Of a DNA stretch of 64,000 nt, positions 53,555 to 64,000 are shown piece by piece. Source of the stretch: Austropuccinia psidii (Eukaryota; Basidiomycota; Pucciniomycetes; Pucciniales; Sphaerophragmiaceae). Position numbers and translations under genes: made by a program. Numbering within the stretch: the stretch's first letter is position 1; the number at the start of each line of letters is the position of its first letter. Under the pieces are notes generated by a model. It was not told the origin of the DNA, did no database searches, and saw only the letters and a list, made by a program, of their open reading frames with translations. The DNA is taken from positions 20,967,499-21,031,498 of the forward strand of contig JALGQZ010000015.1 of the NCBI GenBank assembly GCA_023105745.1, read 5' to 3'.

Positions 53555-55516
53555 CTGATGGAATCACCCATAGAGTCTGAATCAGAATCCTCTGTTAGGG
53601 ATTCTTCCTCTGGGACTTGTTCAATTTCATAGACTTTTTTCTTTGACTTTGGGCATTTGTTAGCATAGTGGTCTGTTGATCCTCAATTGTGACAAGTGTT
53701 CTTCTTCTTAGTCACATCTGCTATTTTTTTCTTTATTCTCAAACCTGTAAGGCTGTTTCTTTTTGAAGCTGTTGCCTCTATATAGAGAGTTATTCCCTAT
53801 ATTAGTCCCTTTCCTTATATCTTGTAGGGTATTGGCAATGTCATCTAGAGTGCAACTCTGGTTGCATTGTAATTTTATTGCATGCTCTAGTTCTCGTGGA
53901 ATATGCGTAAGGAGTTTCTGATTACTAATTTTAATGTTCATTTGAGGATCAATGGCTTTAAGCCTTTTGGACGGTCTAGGACACTACCCATGTGGATATT
54001 TGTCCACTTAGTACTTTTCAATTTCAAATGACATGGTTCTTTTCCATATCCAAGTACCATTGATTTACTTTTGGATTGTTTGGCTCTTCCACCATGGCCA
54101 GTTTCTTCTGCCATGGATTTCCTTGATTTCTGTGTACCAAATACTAGCATTTCCTTTGAATTCTGTATTTAATCTGGCATTAATCCAGTAATGTGGTTGT
54201 CTTGGTGCACCACGGAATAGTCCATCAATATAATCAATTATTTTTATATGATCATATTCTCCTGTGCCAGAGAATTTGGGCCAGCTGAGGGCATCTGGAA
54301 GCTGCATGAATGCTTCCTTTTTAGAATAAGACATTTTGTCTCCATCTTGGTATTGAGATGGAGAACTTGCCTCATTCTCCAACAAGGCATCTGTTTTGAT
54401 TTCTTCTTGGTGGTATGGATTATCTAAAACATGGCCTTGTGGTTGGGGCTTCATATTTGGGTAGATATTAAGCAATGTTTTTAAGTCTTGATCCAGACAA
54501 TCCCTGTCCCTTTTTAAGTCGTGCTGCTCCTCTAAGACTTGATTAAGTCTTCTGTTGGTTTCCTCTGAGGCTTTGCTTGGTTGAGGATGGCCTTCTTGAA
54601 GATATTTGAAATTCTTTTCCATTGAGGCTGTGAATTTTTCCATCCTCACATGGATTTCTTGGCGCTCTGCAAGTTGGGACATGTGTAACCACAGTGCATC
54701 ACTGTTTAACTTACTCTCAGGTGTGATAGCATTGTGTTCATTCTGAGTGGGGGTAGTATTTCTATTAGGAGGGCTACTGATTCTAGAAGTATTTATAAAT
54801 ATTTATGGCTCTTGTGTACTTCTTTCACCAAGTCCAACAGCTTCTTGATCATTGGATCTGACTTTTTCTGCCTGTGGCTGAAAGAAGTCTTGTTTTTCCC
54901 CTTGTATCCTTGTCTTCTTCTGGAAACCCCCTGGGATTGTGAAGAATGGTGACTCTTGGTCACTTTTCTTCTGTCTGAATGGTGTGAAGCTACTGGGGAG
55001 TCTGGTTGTTTGACTCCTTGTGAGCCTTAAGGAATCAGAGTAGGTCCTGTCTGGTTCAACTGTTTGTCTATAGCTTGGATAGTGGCTTGATTTTCCCTTA
55101 TCCTGGTTGCCCTCTTCTCCAGGAATTTGAACTTCCTGTTTGGATTCCATCCTTTGGTGTTTACCATAGGATCTGTGAAGGATATCTCTTTGAGACATAC
55201 CCTCTGTCAACTTGCTCCGAGTTCTGCCCAGTATTATGCTAGGTTGAACCTCTTGTTGTCCATGAACCATTGGAATAAGTCTTTGAGGAGTTGGTGGAGC
55301 TGAATAACTTGATCCATCTCCTTCCAGTCCTCTGGTTTGAGGTTTCTGTTGAATTTGAAGGTAAATGTAAGAGTGGGTATGATTTCCCTCAGTGTCTTTC
55401 CATCCACCACTGTGTCCAAGGTGTCCTGTTCCTGGTATTCTGGTTCTGACCAGGCCTTTTCTGTCCCCTGGCTCATTCCTTGGGATTCCAAGGGTGCTGA
55501 GATGTACAGGGGACAT
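53555..55516 (-). pseudogene. Gag of element E, decayed
   Basis: This frame is homologous to D Gag. The gag frame begins ATG 55516 (MSPVHLSTLG) and runs to TAA at 54803-54805. It resumes with NTSRISSPPNR and MSQLAERQE (ATG 54682), carries LPDALSWPKFSGTGEYD near 54270, and stops after WWKSQTIQK (54065). Remnants continue: ELEHAIKLQCNQSCTLDDIANTL near 53850, then a zinc knuckle whose second cysteine codon has become TGA (53683-53685), and a short acidic stretch to about 53560. Protease and pol are absent; a G-type LTR abuts at 53554. The order of motifs is normal for Gag, so this is decay in place. Confidence 0.78.
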
Positions 55517-57894
55517 GTCAGTTTTTGCAAGAGGTCAAAAACTTTGTTCTTAGGGTATTTACCTTTGACTGTGCCTTGTAAAAATTTCTTATCTACTGAT
55601 TTGGGCAATTTGCCTTTAGAATTTACAACAGGGTTAATTACTGTACTCTTCCCTGTACAATTTATCAATGTTGGTTTACCTTGTATTGAAGCAGAGTTTT
55701 GTTGTGCTATACTCCTCTGAGTGGAAATTGAGATCCACCTTTTAGTTTTAATGAGGCCTTCACTATGCCCTTTCCCTTTGCCCTTGATTGCCTCTGGTTT
55801 TGAGGATGTCACTGGTTTGTTTCCCTGTGACTGGGTGTAAGGTTTGACTATGAAACAATACCTAAAAATTACTAATTTATTACTTATTGTACTCTGAATG
55901 TCCTTATGAATTGAATAAATAAGATTAAAAATATAATAATAATAAATAATTATTATTATTATGGCGTAAAATAATTATATTATTAAATAAATATAATAAT
56001 ATAATTTATATTATGAAAATATAATATAATAAATAAATATATTAATATAAAATAATTAATATATTTTAAAAGCTCTTTATTATTGTTACCAAAAAATAAG
56101 TAAGGCATAAAAAATTGCTTTTTATTAATAAAAAACAATTAATAAGAATAATATTACTAATATTAAAGTTATGAATTAATATAAATACTATTTATATTAA
56201 TTAGAGAATTATTAAGAGAGTAATAATAGAGAAATTATTATAATAAGAGAAAATAACCTACTTTTAACACTTAATATAATAATTTTGAAATATTTTACGC
56301 AAAAAAATATAAATAAAACCTTTTCAAATTGTATTTACAATAAAAATAAAGAAAATTACAAATTATTCTGGATTTTTACGTGGAAATGAGTTTTTAGAGA
56401 GATTTTTAACAAAAACAATTAAATAAGTGATTTAATCACGTCAAAATAGATGATTATAACAACGTGGCCTTTGGTCTTTAATAATATAATAGTTTTATAT
56501 ATAAAGAATAAAGAAATTACCTTTGATTTAATTGATTTAATGTTTTTGATGCGTCTAAGGGGAAAATAGAGTAAAAAGAGCTCTATTTATAGTAAATACC
56601 TCCCTCCTAGAGTCCAACAGGCTTCTAGTAGACGTGTACTGATCATACCCACTGGAATTGATCAATATTTTAAGGTTTGGAGATGATTACATCATTATCA
56701 AACCATATTACATCATTATTACACCATTATTTAGAGTTATCACTATAACTCTAAGTTTGATGACATCAGAGGCTTGGCAGAACCCCAAATTTCGTGGATT
56801 TTATTAGTTTTAATCATAAACTAATAGTATTCACCAATTTTATCACTCTTAAGACTGTTAAACTTAAATTAAGGTTACTGTGAGTGATCATAACTGATCA
56901 ACTTAAGCTCAAACCTTGATCCTCAATAACTTTTAAAATTTACACGCTACAGCAATTCAGAGAGTGAATTCTGATAGCCTGGCATAACCTTATTATGCTT
57001 CCAAGAGCCTTTCATTACATCATCAAAACTCTAATTTTGATGATTTTTCTTGTAACTCATCTTTTCTGTCGAAATTCAATATTTTAAACTTCAAACCTTG
57101 ATTTCAGGGGGTTATACCCTGAATTTAATAATAAAAATTACATCATTCTTTACGAATAAAGTAGTAGAATCCAACTGTATACTTTTTTTTTAAGTTTGGA
57201 ACACTTTCACATCAAAGTGGTCAACAGCTCTGTTGATTTTTATCAATATTTCATCATAGGTTTTAACCTTGTTTATAATTTGTAAAATAAAGTTCATATC
57301 TGCGCTCTTACAGTAATTATGTGGTAACTTTATTTTTGGTTTATCATTCTATCATGTATAGTTTAGGAGATATTAGCTATGATCCTTGAATATATGCGTT
57401 GACCAAAAAGGTGCATATATTCAGGTTAATTCCTTAAGTATTAACTTTGGAAATTAGCTTATTAATTGTTTTATGTGTGGACGTTCGTGGGGAATCCACT
57501 GGTCCAATTTCTTTCACATGTTGTTTCATTAGTTCTTGAGATAAATAAGGTTTTATGGTTTTTATAAGGTATTATACCTTATAATTCATTAAATATTGAC
57601 TTTACAGATATGCCATAAAAATGGTATATGTGTATTTTACCATGGGGAATCCAATGGTATAATTTATTCTACATGTTGATTCATTGGTTTTTAAGTTAAA
57701 TCAATTTTTGTACCAATTTATGGTATTTTTTGTATATTTAAGTAATTATTTTTAATGTATAATTATTCTAAGTAATTTTAATATAATTATATTAAAGGTA
57801 TAATTATTCTGAGTCTTTTTTGTGACCTTATTGGGTATGTGGTCATATCTCAAAGGCTCACACTGGGTCTCAAGTGGAATGTTTTTTTCTTCCA
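54800..57894 (-). pseudogene. Accessory ORF of element E, overlapping gag, split by an LTR
   Basis: The frame is +1 relative to gag, as in C and F. The exon starts at 57894 after acceptor AATTCAG with TG|GAA GAA, runs 10 codons to 57863, is interrupted by the solo LTR 55836-57862, and continues from 55835. It passes KDLFQWFMDNKRFNLA and reaches TAA at 55234-55236, then carries YWAELGAS, TGA at 55207-55209, RATRIRENQATIQAID, TAA at 55027-55029, a Ser/His/Lys-rich stretch and KKLLDLVKEVHKSH near 54810. The overlap with the open gag frame is about 700 bp. The product is unknown; it is inactive here. Confidence 0.65.
55836..57862 (-). repeat. Solo G-type LTR with duplication CTGGG
   Basis: A 2027-bp LTR in minus orientation with plus-strand ends TGTAAGG and GGCTCACA. 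CTGGG occurs at 55831-55835 and 57863-57867. Element D preserves the empty site (CTGTGACTGGG near 46136). A TATAAATAGAGC box lies near 56580-56591 on the minus strand. Confidence 0.9.
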
Positions 57895-58564
57895 CTGAAT
57901 TAAGGAAGAAATGAGGGCTTATGTCAGTTGAGCATTATTTGAAATTCTATTTGCACATCAATAATCGCCTCTGGGAAATACATCACTATATTGTGGCCTT
58001 TTATCATGATATTTAATTGAAATTATCAATTACACATCAAAAATACTGTTTTTAGAGATGTGTGGTATACTGTTTGTATCCACTCTCCCATAGATTATCT
58101 TTAAATTAACAAGTATAATCTTACAACTGGTTATACAACAAACAATTGGAATCATTAATATGTTCAACCATGCCTCTCAAACTGTTATTCACAGTAAAGG
58201 GTTCCTTTTCACCTAAAAAGAATAAAAATATTGAGGGTCTTAATGTTTTGATATCTAAAATAGCCCAATTTTTACTGGTGGTGATTAAATTATAATCAAA
58301 CCAAATAAAACCACAGTGGTACAGCTCATACACCACCAGAAAAAATACTGTATTTTTTTTGTATTTTCATGTGAAAAATGTGATTTAAAAGAGAGAAAAT
58401 GGGAAAAATAAGAAAAATACTCACTTTTACACCAATAAAAGTCCAAAAAACACAGCCAGGAGGCCAAATTGTCAGGCATAGTCTATGATGAAGTGTGGAT
58501 AATTGTATTTACAGCTTGAATTATGACTGTGACACAGATACTAAGATTAAAATGTCTTTAAGGG
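57895..58564. other. Upstream non-coding part of element E
   Basis: Aligns with 46169 to about 46870 of element D (for example the conserved AGGGCTT...ATGTCAGTT block). No ORF is supported. It is cut by the insertion of element F at 58565. Confidence 0.6.
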
Positions 58565-60402
58565 TGTGAGCCTTAGAGGTAATTTCATGTACCCAAAAGA
58601 CCACAAATACAAAAAATTAGTATATAAATATAAATAAAATAAATTTATTTATATTATTAAAATAAAAATTAAAATATAAATATAAAATTATACTAAAAAT
58701 AAAAAATTAATTATAATTTAAAAATAAAATTACTTTAAATTTTGTAAATATAAAATTACATTTATACTTGAAAAATTTAAGTAAAAATGAAATTTTAACA
58801 AAATTGTGAAAAAATAAATAAATTTGGAAAAAAGTTAAATAAAATTTATTATAACTTTTTATCCAATAAATAAGCATATAAATTTTATTTCACCATTGGA
58901 TTCCTCATAAAAAATCAGGTGGGGTCACCTCTGAGTGAAATTCTTGTAACTCAACTCTAAATAAGCTTAAATTAAGTTTTTAGTATTTTCAATACAAAAG
59001 TTGAAAATCCTCAAAACCTTAATTTAATTCACACCACATGTGGTGTTAACCATCAATTTTTGTGTTAAAATTGAGGTGTTGTGTTTAGTTTAGAAGTTAT
59101 GAGGAATTAAAGTATTTTCAATTGAATTCAATTGAAATGTCAAAATGTGCGCGTGTATTACATAAGTGAACTTTGATTTACATATGAGGTGTCAATTATT
59201 ACTGTATTGTACTGTACAATTGAATTGAATTACATGTGTAAATTATAAGTATAATACATGATGAGGAATTAAAGGAAAAATAAATTGGAAAGATTAAATT
59301 TGGGGGGGAAAAGGAACTCCAGCTCTAAGGGGGAGCTAGACCCCCAAAATCCTTGCTGACAGGCGTGGGATGTCAAAATTCACGCAAAAGTTCATCACTT
59401 TTGGCCTGGAATTGAGTTACAGGGTCTGTGGACTCAATTGATGATGAGGTTTTGATACCAACTGGGGTAGTTTTAGCTGTTGCCAAGAAGGTAAAACTAC
59501 CCTTAAGATAAAACAATCATAATAAAAACAGTTTTAACTGGTTTCTACGCCTCTGACACACATTCTGACGTGTTTTGAAGGCTCTAGGCCTGGTATTGCT
59601 ATAGTAATGGCTGATTTAAGGGTCTAAAATGGCTAAAAATGGCTAAAAATGGCTTAAACCAGCCCTTTTTGGTCTAAACCAGGGTTCAATGATGCCATAA
59701 TTGGCTTTTCTGTTGTCAGACTGTTTTTCACGACTGACAAGAGTAAATTTTACTTTTGGAGTAAGAGAATTGATGGCTATAAAAGAATGTCTTCTTTGCC
59801 CCACTTTTCTCTTCATGTTAGAATCTTTTCCTTTTATTAATTAGTTTAAAACTGTTAAACCAATCAATCAAAGATTCCAACCACCACTTTTAAATCATTT
59901 TAATCCTTTTAACCACGTGAAAAAATCATTATAATCATTGTTTGTAACTCTTATAATCATTTTTACCCCTGAACCACCCCAAAAGTGAATTAAAGCATCT
60001 TTCATCACTGTAAACTTTGTCACTTTGTTTCCAAATTCACTCTGGTCACTTTTGGGCGTGTTTTCTCTTTAATATTCTTTTTAAAGACTTTGTTCTTTAA
60101 TTAATTGCTTGCAGTTCTTTGCTCAATTAATTCCAATTGAAATTGCTCTTGAAGAAATTTCTTTTGTAGCCTTAAAATATCTCTTGTAGAGTATTTTTTG
60201 GATAAATTTTTATTGTTGGTAAAACAATAAATTTTTATAATATTATTGTTTTATACTAATAAAGTTATAAACAATAAAATTGGCGTGTTTTCTCTTAAAA
60301 ATAATATTTCATACTATTTTTAATTGATTTTTACCTTATACAAATTTTGAGGACAGGAAAAGTACTTGATTTTTAATCAAAGTTTCATATCCACACCTTA
60401 CA
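58565..60402 (+). repeat. 5' LTR of element F
   Basis: 1838 bp, TGTGAGCC to CCTTACA, with a TATA box at 59778-59785. Very similar to the C LTRs. Confidence 0.92.
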
Positions 60403-60404
60403 TT

Positions 60405-60421
60405 TGGGGGCCCAGCCGTGA
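60405..60421 (+). other. Primer-binding site of element F
   Basis: TGGGGGCCCAGCCGTGA, identical to that of element C. Confidence 0.75.
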
Positions 60422-60628
60422 TATTTTACCTGTGACATATTTTTTTTTACTCTTTTTAAATCTTTTTTCTTATATTGAAAAAGTTAAAAACATATAAAAA
60501 ATACTTATAATCCAAAAAATCCTTAAAAAATAATTTTTTTCATATTATAAGTGAGGCTTATATTTTTTATTTCTTCTTTGAAATAACCTTTTTTTTACTT
60601 AATTAATTGGCTTTTTCATTAATTTTAG

Positions 60629-61540
60629 TGTCTGACAACGTGGTAAGACAAGAAAACATTGAAACAGCCTCAACAGTAACCAGCATTATCCCTGCCAGTA
60701 CTGTTAATTCTGATCATAATAGTACTGTTATTGTGACTCAAAATAATCAACCTGAACCAATATCTTCTGAATTAATTAACTTGGATATAAGTAATACACT
60801 TCAGAAAGCTAAAAATTTGGCCAATAGTAAGTTTTTGACGTAAAAATACTATTTTAAACCTTTTTTAACCATAATTATGCCTTCAACCAGGTCAGGAGCC
60901 AGCTACAACCCCTCAAGCAGCTCCCAAAAAGGTAATAGACGTGATTATGGCAGAGGCCAACCAGGTACAGAAGGAAAAGGGTCAGTTGATGACTTCCAAA
61001 CAACTAAAATGGGTCATTCTGAAGCTGATAATACCATTTTACCTTCAAAAAGAGCTGACACCACCACAACAAGCCTCTGTGGACATATACAAAGCCAGCC
61101 ACAGTGCATACAACAATGCACTCCAATTCAAGGTGTACCAGATCCTTGCAGACCTGTGGAAGAATTGCATGAATTCTTACCTGACAGTAAGAAAATTCTT
61201 GGGCCATCCCAACACTTGCAAATTGCTCAATGGATGGCATCCATTGATGGAGAAGAAAAACATGATGCTTTTGACACTAGAATGGAGGAAAAACAACCCT
61301 CCACCAGCCAAACCAGTGCCAAAAACAGCCCCAGTGGCCAGCAGCAGCAATTCCAACGTGAAAAAGCAGCCACAAACTCCAAACAAGGGCAAAGGGAAGG
61401 CACCAGCCCCAAAACCTTACAGCCAGGGCTACAGAATCCCAAATATTCAGCAGGATGCCATGGAAAATGTATTTCAGATGGCCAGAACCATGATGGAATT
61501 ACAGAAGAAGGAGGAAGCCAGATTAAGGTTCCAGAAATGA
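60629..61540 (+). CDS. Spliced accessory ORF overlapping gag (element F)
   Basis: Same structure as 37420-38331. The acceptor TTTTAG is at 60627-60628, exon 1 (60629-60826) begins TG|TCT GAC AAC, the intron is 60827-60890 (GTAAGT...CCAG), and exon 2 (60891-61540) ends in the frame RLRFQK. Compared with C, exon 1 has four silent and three replacement differences by my count, none introducing a stop. The gag start ATG (60877) is inside the intron. Both this frame and gag are open through exon 2. I recognise no domain. Confidence 0.65.
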
Positions 61541-64000
61541 TTTCTGACATATTTGATTCCATCCCAGAGTTGTATAATGCTATAAATGACGTGAAAAAAC
61601 ATCTTTCTGATAAAAATGACACCATTTGTAACAACATTAAAACAAACAACCTGAGTCTGTGCCAAATTAATGAAACACTTATGTGTTTTGAAAAAGTTTT
61701 GAGAACAATTAAAAATTCCAATAATGATAATTCTTCTAACAATAAAATAAATGAACAATCTGCCATTATTAAAGAATTAACAGATAAATATTCTAAATTC
61801 AATATTGATGACATAATTGAAACAAGAATTAAACAAGCCATAAATATTATCAAGACAGATAACAAGAAAGTCCTTGATGACATTTCAAATTCATTTACTG
61901 AAGTAAAGACATATACCATTGCCTTGAAAAAGTGTTTTGATGCTTCACAAGAAGAAGTATCAAAATTATCAATGAAATTGAATCAAGTCACTGCTAATAA
62001 TACAAGACAGACAGAGTTATGGCAAGAACTTACACATAAAGAAGACATGTATAAAATTGAAGTAATAAATTTAATACAAAGCTTCCAACATGAATACAGA
62101 AATTCCCAAAGGTGTAGCAACAGTAAAATGAATGACATTGAACAATTACTGAACACCCTACCAAGAATGTCTACACCTCTAAATCAAAATGAGGGCACAA
62201 GAATTTCAAATCCACAAGTATTGGATCCTGATAATTCACAATTAAAAAATGAATTATCCACTTCTTTTCATAACTTGGAACCATCAATGGGCCAAGCACT
62301 CTTGAAAGAAGTTCCAAAACTTAAAGAATGGCCTCACTTCAGTGGTGAAGGAGAGTATGACCATATGGAATTCATTAGAGGTATTGACATGATCAAAGAG
62401 GATTTTGAATTACCAGAAAGATTGGTAACAGCCAGGTTTAACACCTTGTTTACCAGATCAGCTCACAGATGGTACATCAAAATAAGACAAGCACATGGAC
62501 ACCAGAGTTGGACTTGGTGGAAAACCCAAATCATCAACAAATGGGCAAAGGATGCTTGGAGGTTTAAAGTTGAAACAGCCTTTGAATCTGCCAAATTTAA
62601 TGCTGATAAAGACAAAGCTTTACCATGGTTTTGCCAACAAAAGGACAGATTAACAGCATTATATCCTGACATGTCAGAATTTATGATCCATACAAAAATT
62701 CTGAGACAATGTGGAGGTGACTTAGAGCATGCTGTCAAAAGCAGGACTACTGAACAATCTTCAGCAGAGGATATTATCAATATACTGGAAGAAGTAACCA
62801 CCAGAACCAAAATTGGTTCTAGTAGGGTGAATCTTAAAACAAGGTTTAATACACCTTGGAAAGATTCTGTGGACAAAAACCCCAAAGAAAATTCTAGTAA
62901 TATTAAATATAAATCTGCAGATACAGTCAGAAAATGCCATATTTGCCAAAGCACCACCCATTTAGCCAATACATGTCCAAAAAGAGGGAAAATCAATGAA
63001 ATTGACATTGAAAAAGAACCAGATGTTGAAAAAGAAGACATAATTGAAGACAATTCAGATGATAAGTCATCCATATTCTCTGAATCTTCAAAAGATATAG
63101 AAAATATCAATGCCACTTTTGACATCATGGAATCTTATTCCCACTTACCACAATTGAGCAATGGTCAAGTTGATTTATCAAAAGTTCAAGATGCACAACT
63201 TATGAAGACAAAACCAAACAGAGGAAAAGGTTATACAGCTGGTAACTCCTGTATAACAGAAGTGGTGATTGACAACAAACCCACCAAACTTTTGCTTGAC
63301 CCAGGAGCCTTCTGCTCTTGTGTTGGAAAATCTTTTCTTAAGACTTGTGTACCAAATTTTGAAGACCAATTGTTACCAATTGATGGTATAAAATTCAACA
63401 GTGCAAGTAACCCAATGAAAGCATTAGGAATCTTTGAGACCAATGTCATATTCCCACACATAAATGGGAATTTAAGGATCACAGTTGAATTTGTTGTTAT
63501 GGAAAATTGCTCTAGTACCCATTTTATATTGGGAAATGACTATTTAATCATGTATGGAATAGATTTACATAATAACAAAGACAGATACTTTACAATTGGA
63601 GACAATAAGCGCCAGAAATTTGCCTTTTTACCCTTTAAAAGACAAATTACAGTAAACAAAGTATCACCAGTCAACTTAGAGTTAGAGAAATTCAAGTCTG
63701 AGCAGTTAAGTGAGGCTGAAATAAGCCTTCATCTGAATGATAAGCAAGAAAATGAACTTTCTTCCCTTTTGTATGACCACAGAGGAGCATTTGCTACAGA
63801 CAAAGAACCCCTGGGAGCAATTATTGGTCATGAAGTTGACATCATTCTTAACATTGAGAGACCTTATCCACCACTCTTAAGAAGACCTGCTTATCCAGCA
63901 AGTCCAAAATCAAGAGAAGCTCTAGAAATGCATATCAAAGAACTTCTAGACCTTGGTGTAATAAGAAAAGTAGGCCACAATGAGGAAGTAGAAATAACTA
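60877..64000 (+). CDS. gag-pol of element F (partial, open to window end)
   Basis: 1041 codons from ATG 60877 without a stop; I read the codons from 62461 to 64000 directly. It contains Gag (EWPHFSGEGEYD), the segment [12 protein letters not shown] that C has lost by frameshift, zinc knuckle [14 protein letters not shown] (62935-62978), and protease with [10 protein letters not shown] (DPG at 63298-63306, as in C). The RT N-terminal region ends at [12 protein letters not shown]. The RT active site, RNase H, integrase and chromodomain lie beyond the window. The frame shows no damage in this part. Confidence 0.9.
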   Translation, partial: MPSTRSGASYNPSSSSQKGNRRDYGRGQPGTEGKGSVDDFQTTKMGHSEADNTILPSKRADTTTTSLCGHIQSQPQCIQQCTPIQGVPDPCRPVEELHEFLPDSKKILGPSQHLQIAQWMASIDGEEKHDAFDTRMEEKQPSTSQTSAKNSPSGQQQQFQREKAATNSKQGQREGTSPKTLQPGLQNPKYSAGCHGKCISDGQNHDGITEEGGSQIKVPEMISDIFDSIPELYNAINDVKKHLSDKNDTICNNIKTNNLSLCQINETLMCFEKVLRTIKNSNNDNSSNNKINEQSAIIKELTDKYSKFNIDDIIETRIKQAINIIKTDNKKVLDDISNSFTEVKTYTIALKKCFDASQEEVSKLSMKLNQVTANNTRQTELWQELTHKEDMYKIEVINLIQSFQHEYRNSQRCSNSKMNDIEQLLNTLPRMSTPLNQNEGTRISNPQVLDPDNSQLKNELSTSFHNLEPSMGQALLKEVPKLKEWPHFSGEGEYDHMEFIRGIDMIKEDFELPERLVTARFNTLFTRSAHRWYIKIRQAHGHQSWTWWKTQIINKWAKDAWRFKVETAFESAKFNADKDKALPWFCQQKDRLTALYPDMSEFMIHTKILRQCGGDLEHAVKSRTTEQSSAEDIINILEEVTTRTKIGSSRVNLKTRFNTPWKDSVDKNPKENSSNIKYKSADTVRKCHICQSTTHLANTCPKRGKINEIDIEKEPDVEKEDIIEDNSDDKSSIFSESSKDIENINATFDIMESYSHLPQLSNGQVDLSKVQDAQLMKTKPNRGKGYTAGNSCITEVVIDNKPTKLLLDPGAFCSCVGKSFLKTCVPNFEDQLLPIDGIKFNSASNPMKALGIFETNVIFPHINGNLRITVEFVVMENCSSTHFILGNDYLIMYGIDLHNNKDRYFTIGDNKRQKFAFLPFKRQITVNKVSPVNLELEKFKSEQLSEAEISLHLNDKQENELSSLLYDHRGAFATDKEPLGAIIGHEVDIILNIERPYPPLLRRPAYPASPKSREALEMHIKELLDLGVIRKVGHNEEVEIT

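Larger units (their letters stand above)
58565..64000 (+). mobile_element. Element F, same family as C, cut by window end
   Basis: It has a 5' LTR, a primer-binding site, the spliced accessory frame and gag-pol reaching the window end with no stop. Inserted into element E; the left flank is TAAGGG and the right flank is outside. It lacks the first of the three frameshifts of C, so it is the better reference for the family. Confidence 0.9.

Noticed and set aside
62463..63128. 221-codon minus ORF (and 39373-39918)
   Set aside because: Complement of intact gag-pol codons; composition is that of an antisense shadow.
1..64000. tRNA, rRNA or host single-copy genes
   Set aside because: Looked for cloverleaf-type and conserved gene signals by eye on both strands and found none; all coding signal belongs to mobile elements.

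Overview
The window looks like transposon-dense, AT-rich nuclear DNA from a rust fungus (Pucciniales). The Ty3/Gypsy Gag-Pol, Gag and transposase proteins most resemble families I associate with Austropuccinia psidii. That species call is recognition from memory, not a search result. I see no host housekeeping gene, rRNA or tRNA. Essentially every coding stretch belongs to a mobile element, and several elements are nested inside others.

Left half (1-29707): two minus-strand copies of one unusual LTR retrotransposon family, one inside the other. The outer copy B (1-3693 plus 19793-29707, running off the left edge) is split by the complete inner copy A (3694-19792), flanked by the 4-bp duplication ATGG. 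Reading from the 5' LTR, the family has a Gag-protease ORF of about 1240 codons and a small acidic ORF. In B there is then a 236-codon ORF repeating a domain from the end of Gag-protease. Next come an AT-rich stretch, a roughly 2-kb segment that differs between A and B, a GC-richer island, and an array of 12-14 small hairpins per copy whose stems covary. A ends with an integrase ORF and a 3' LTR. I find no reverse transcriptase or RNase H anywhere in A, although its two LTRs are nearly identical, so it probably moved recently using enzymes from elsewhere. B carries a 136-codon antisense ORF in its variable segment.

Middle (29708-33600): a decayed Plavaka/CACTA-like DNA transposase with an 83-nt intron and one premature stop.

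Right half (33600-64000): a mosaic of chromodomain-type Gypsy elements. D (33731-35368 plus 45447-47933) and E (53555-55835 plus 57863-58564) are decayed minus-strand copies of one family. C (35369-45446, duplication GATTC) is a full-length plus-strand copy of a second family inserted into D; it has three frameshifts and a damaged RT motif. F (58565 to the right edge) is another copy of C's family with an uninterrupted gag-pol frame as far as the window shows. LTRs lie between them: a degenerate LTR (47934-49722), a G-type LTR (49746-53554) containing a solo C-type LTR (duplication TTTTA), and a solo G-type LTR in E (duplication CTGGG).

Two observations stand out. First, all four copies C, D, E and F place a second reading frame over the N-terminal part of gag, in the same relative frame (+1; D was not checked independently). 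Its first exon always begins AG|TG, so splicing to an upstream exon ending in A would build the start codon. In C and F a 64-nt intron that contains the gag AUG must also be removed. This looks like a retrovirus-style spliced accessory protein in fungal retrotransposons. Second, the A/B family pairs the loss of RT with a conserved non-coding module of covarying hairpins.
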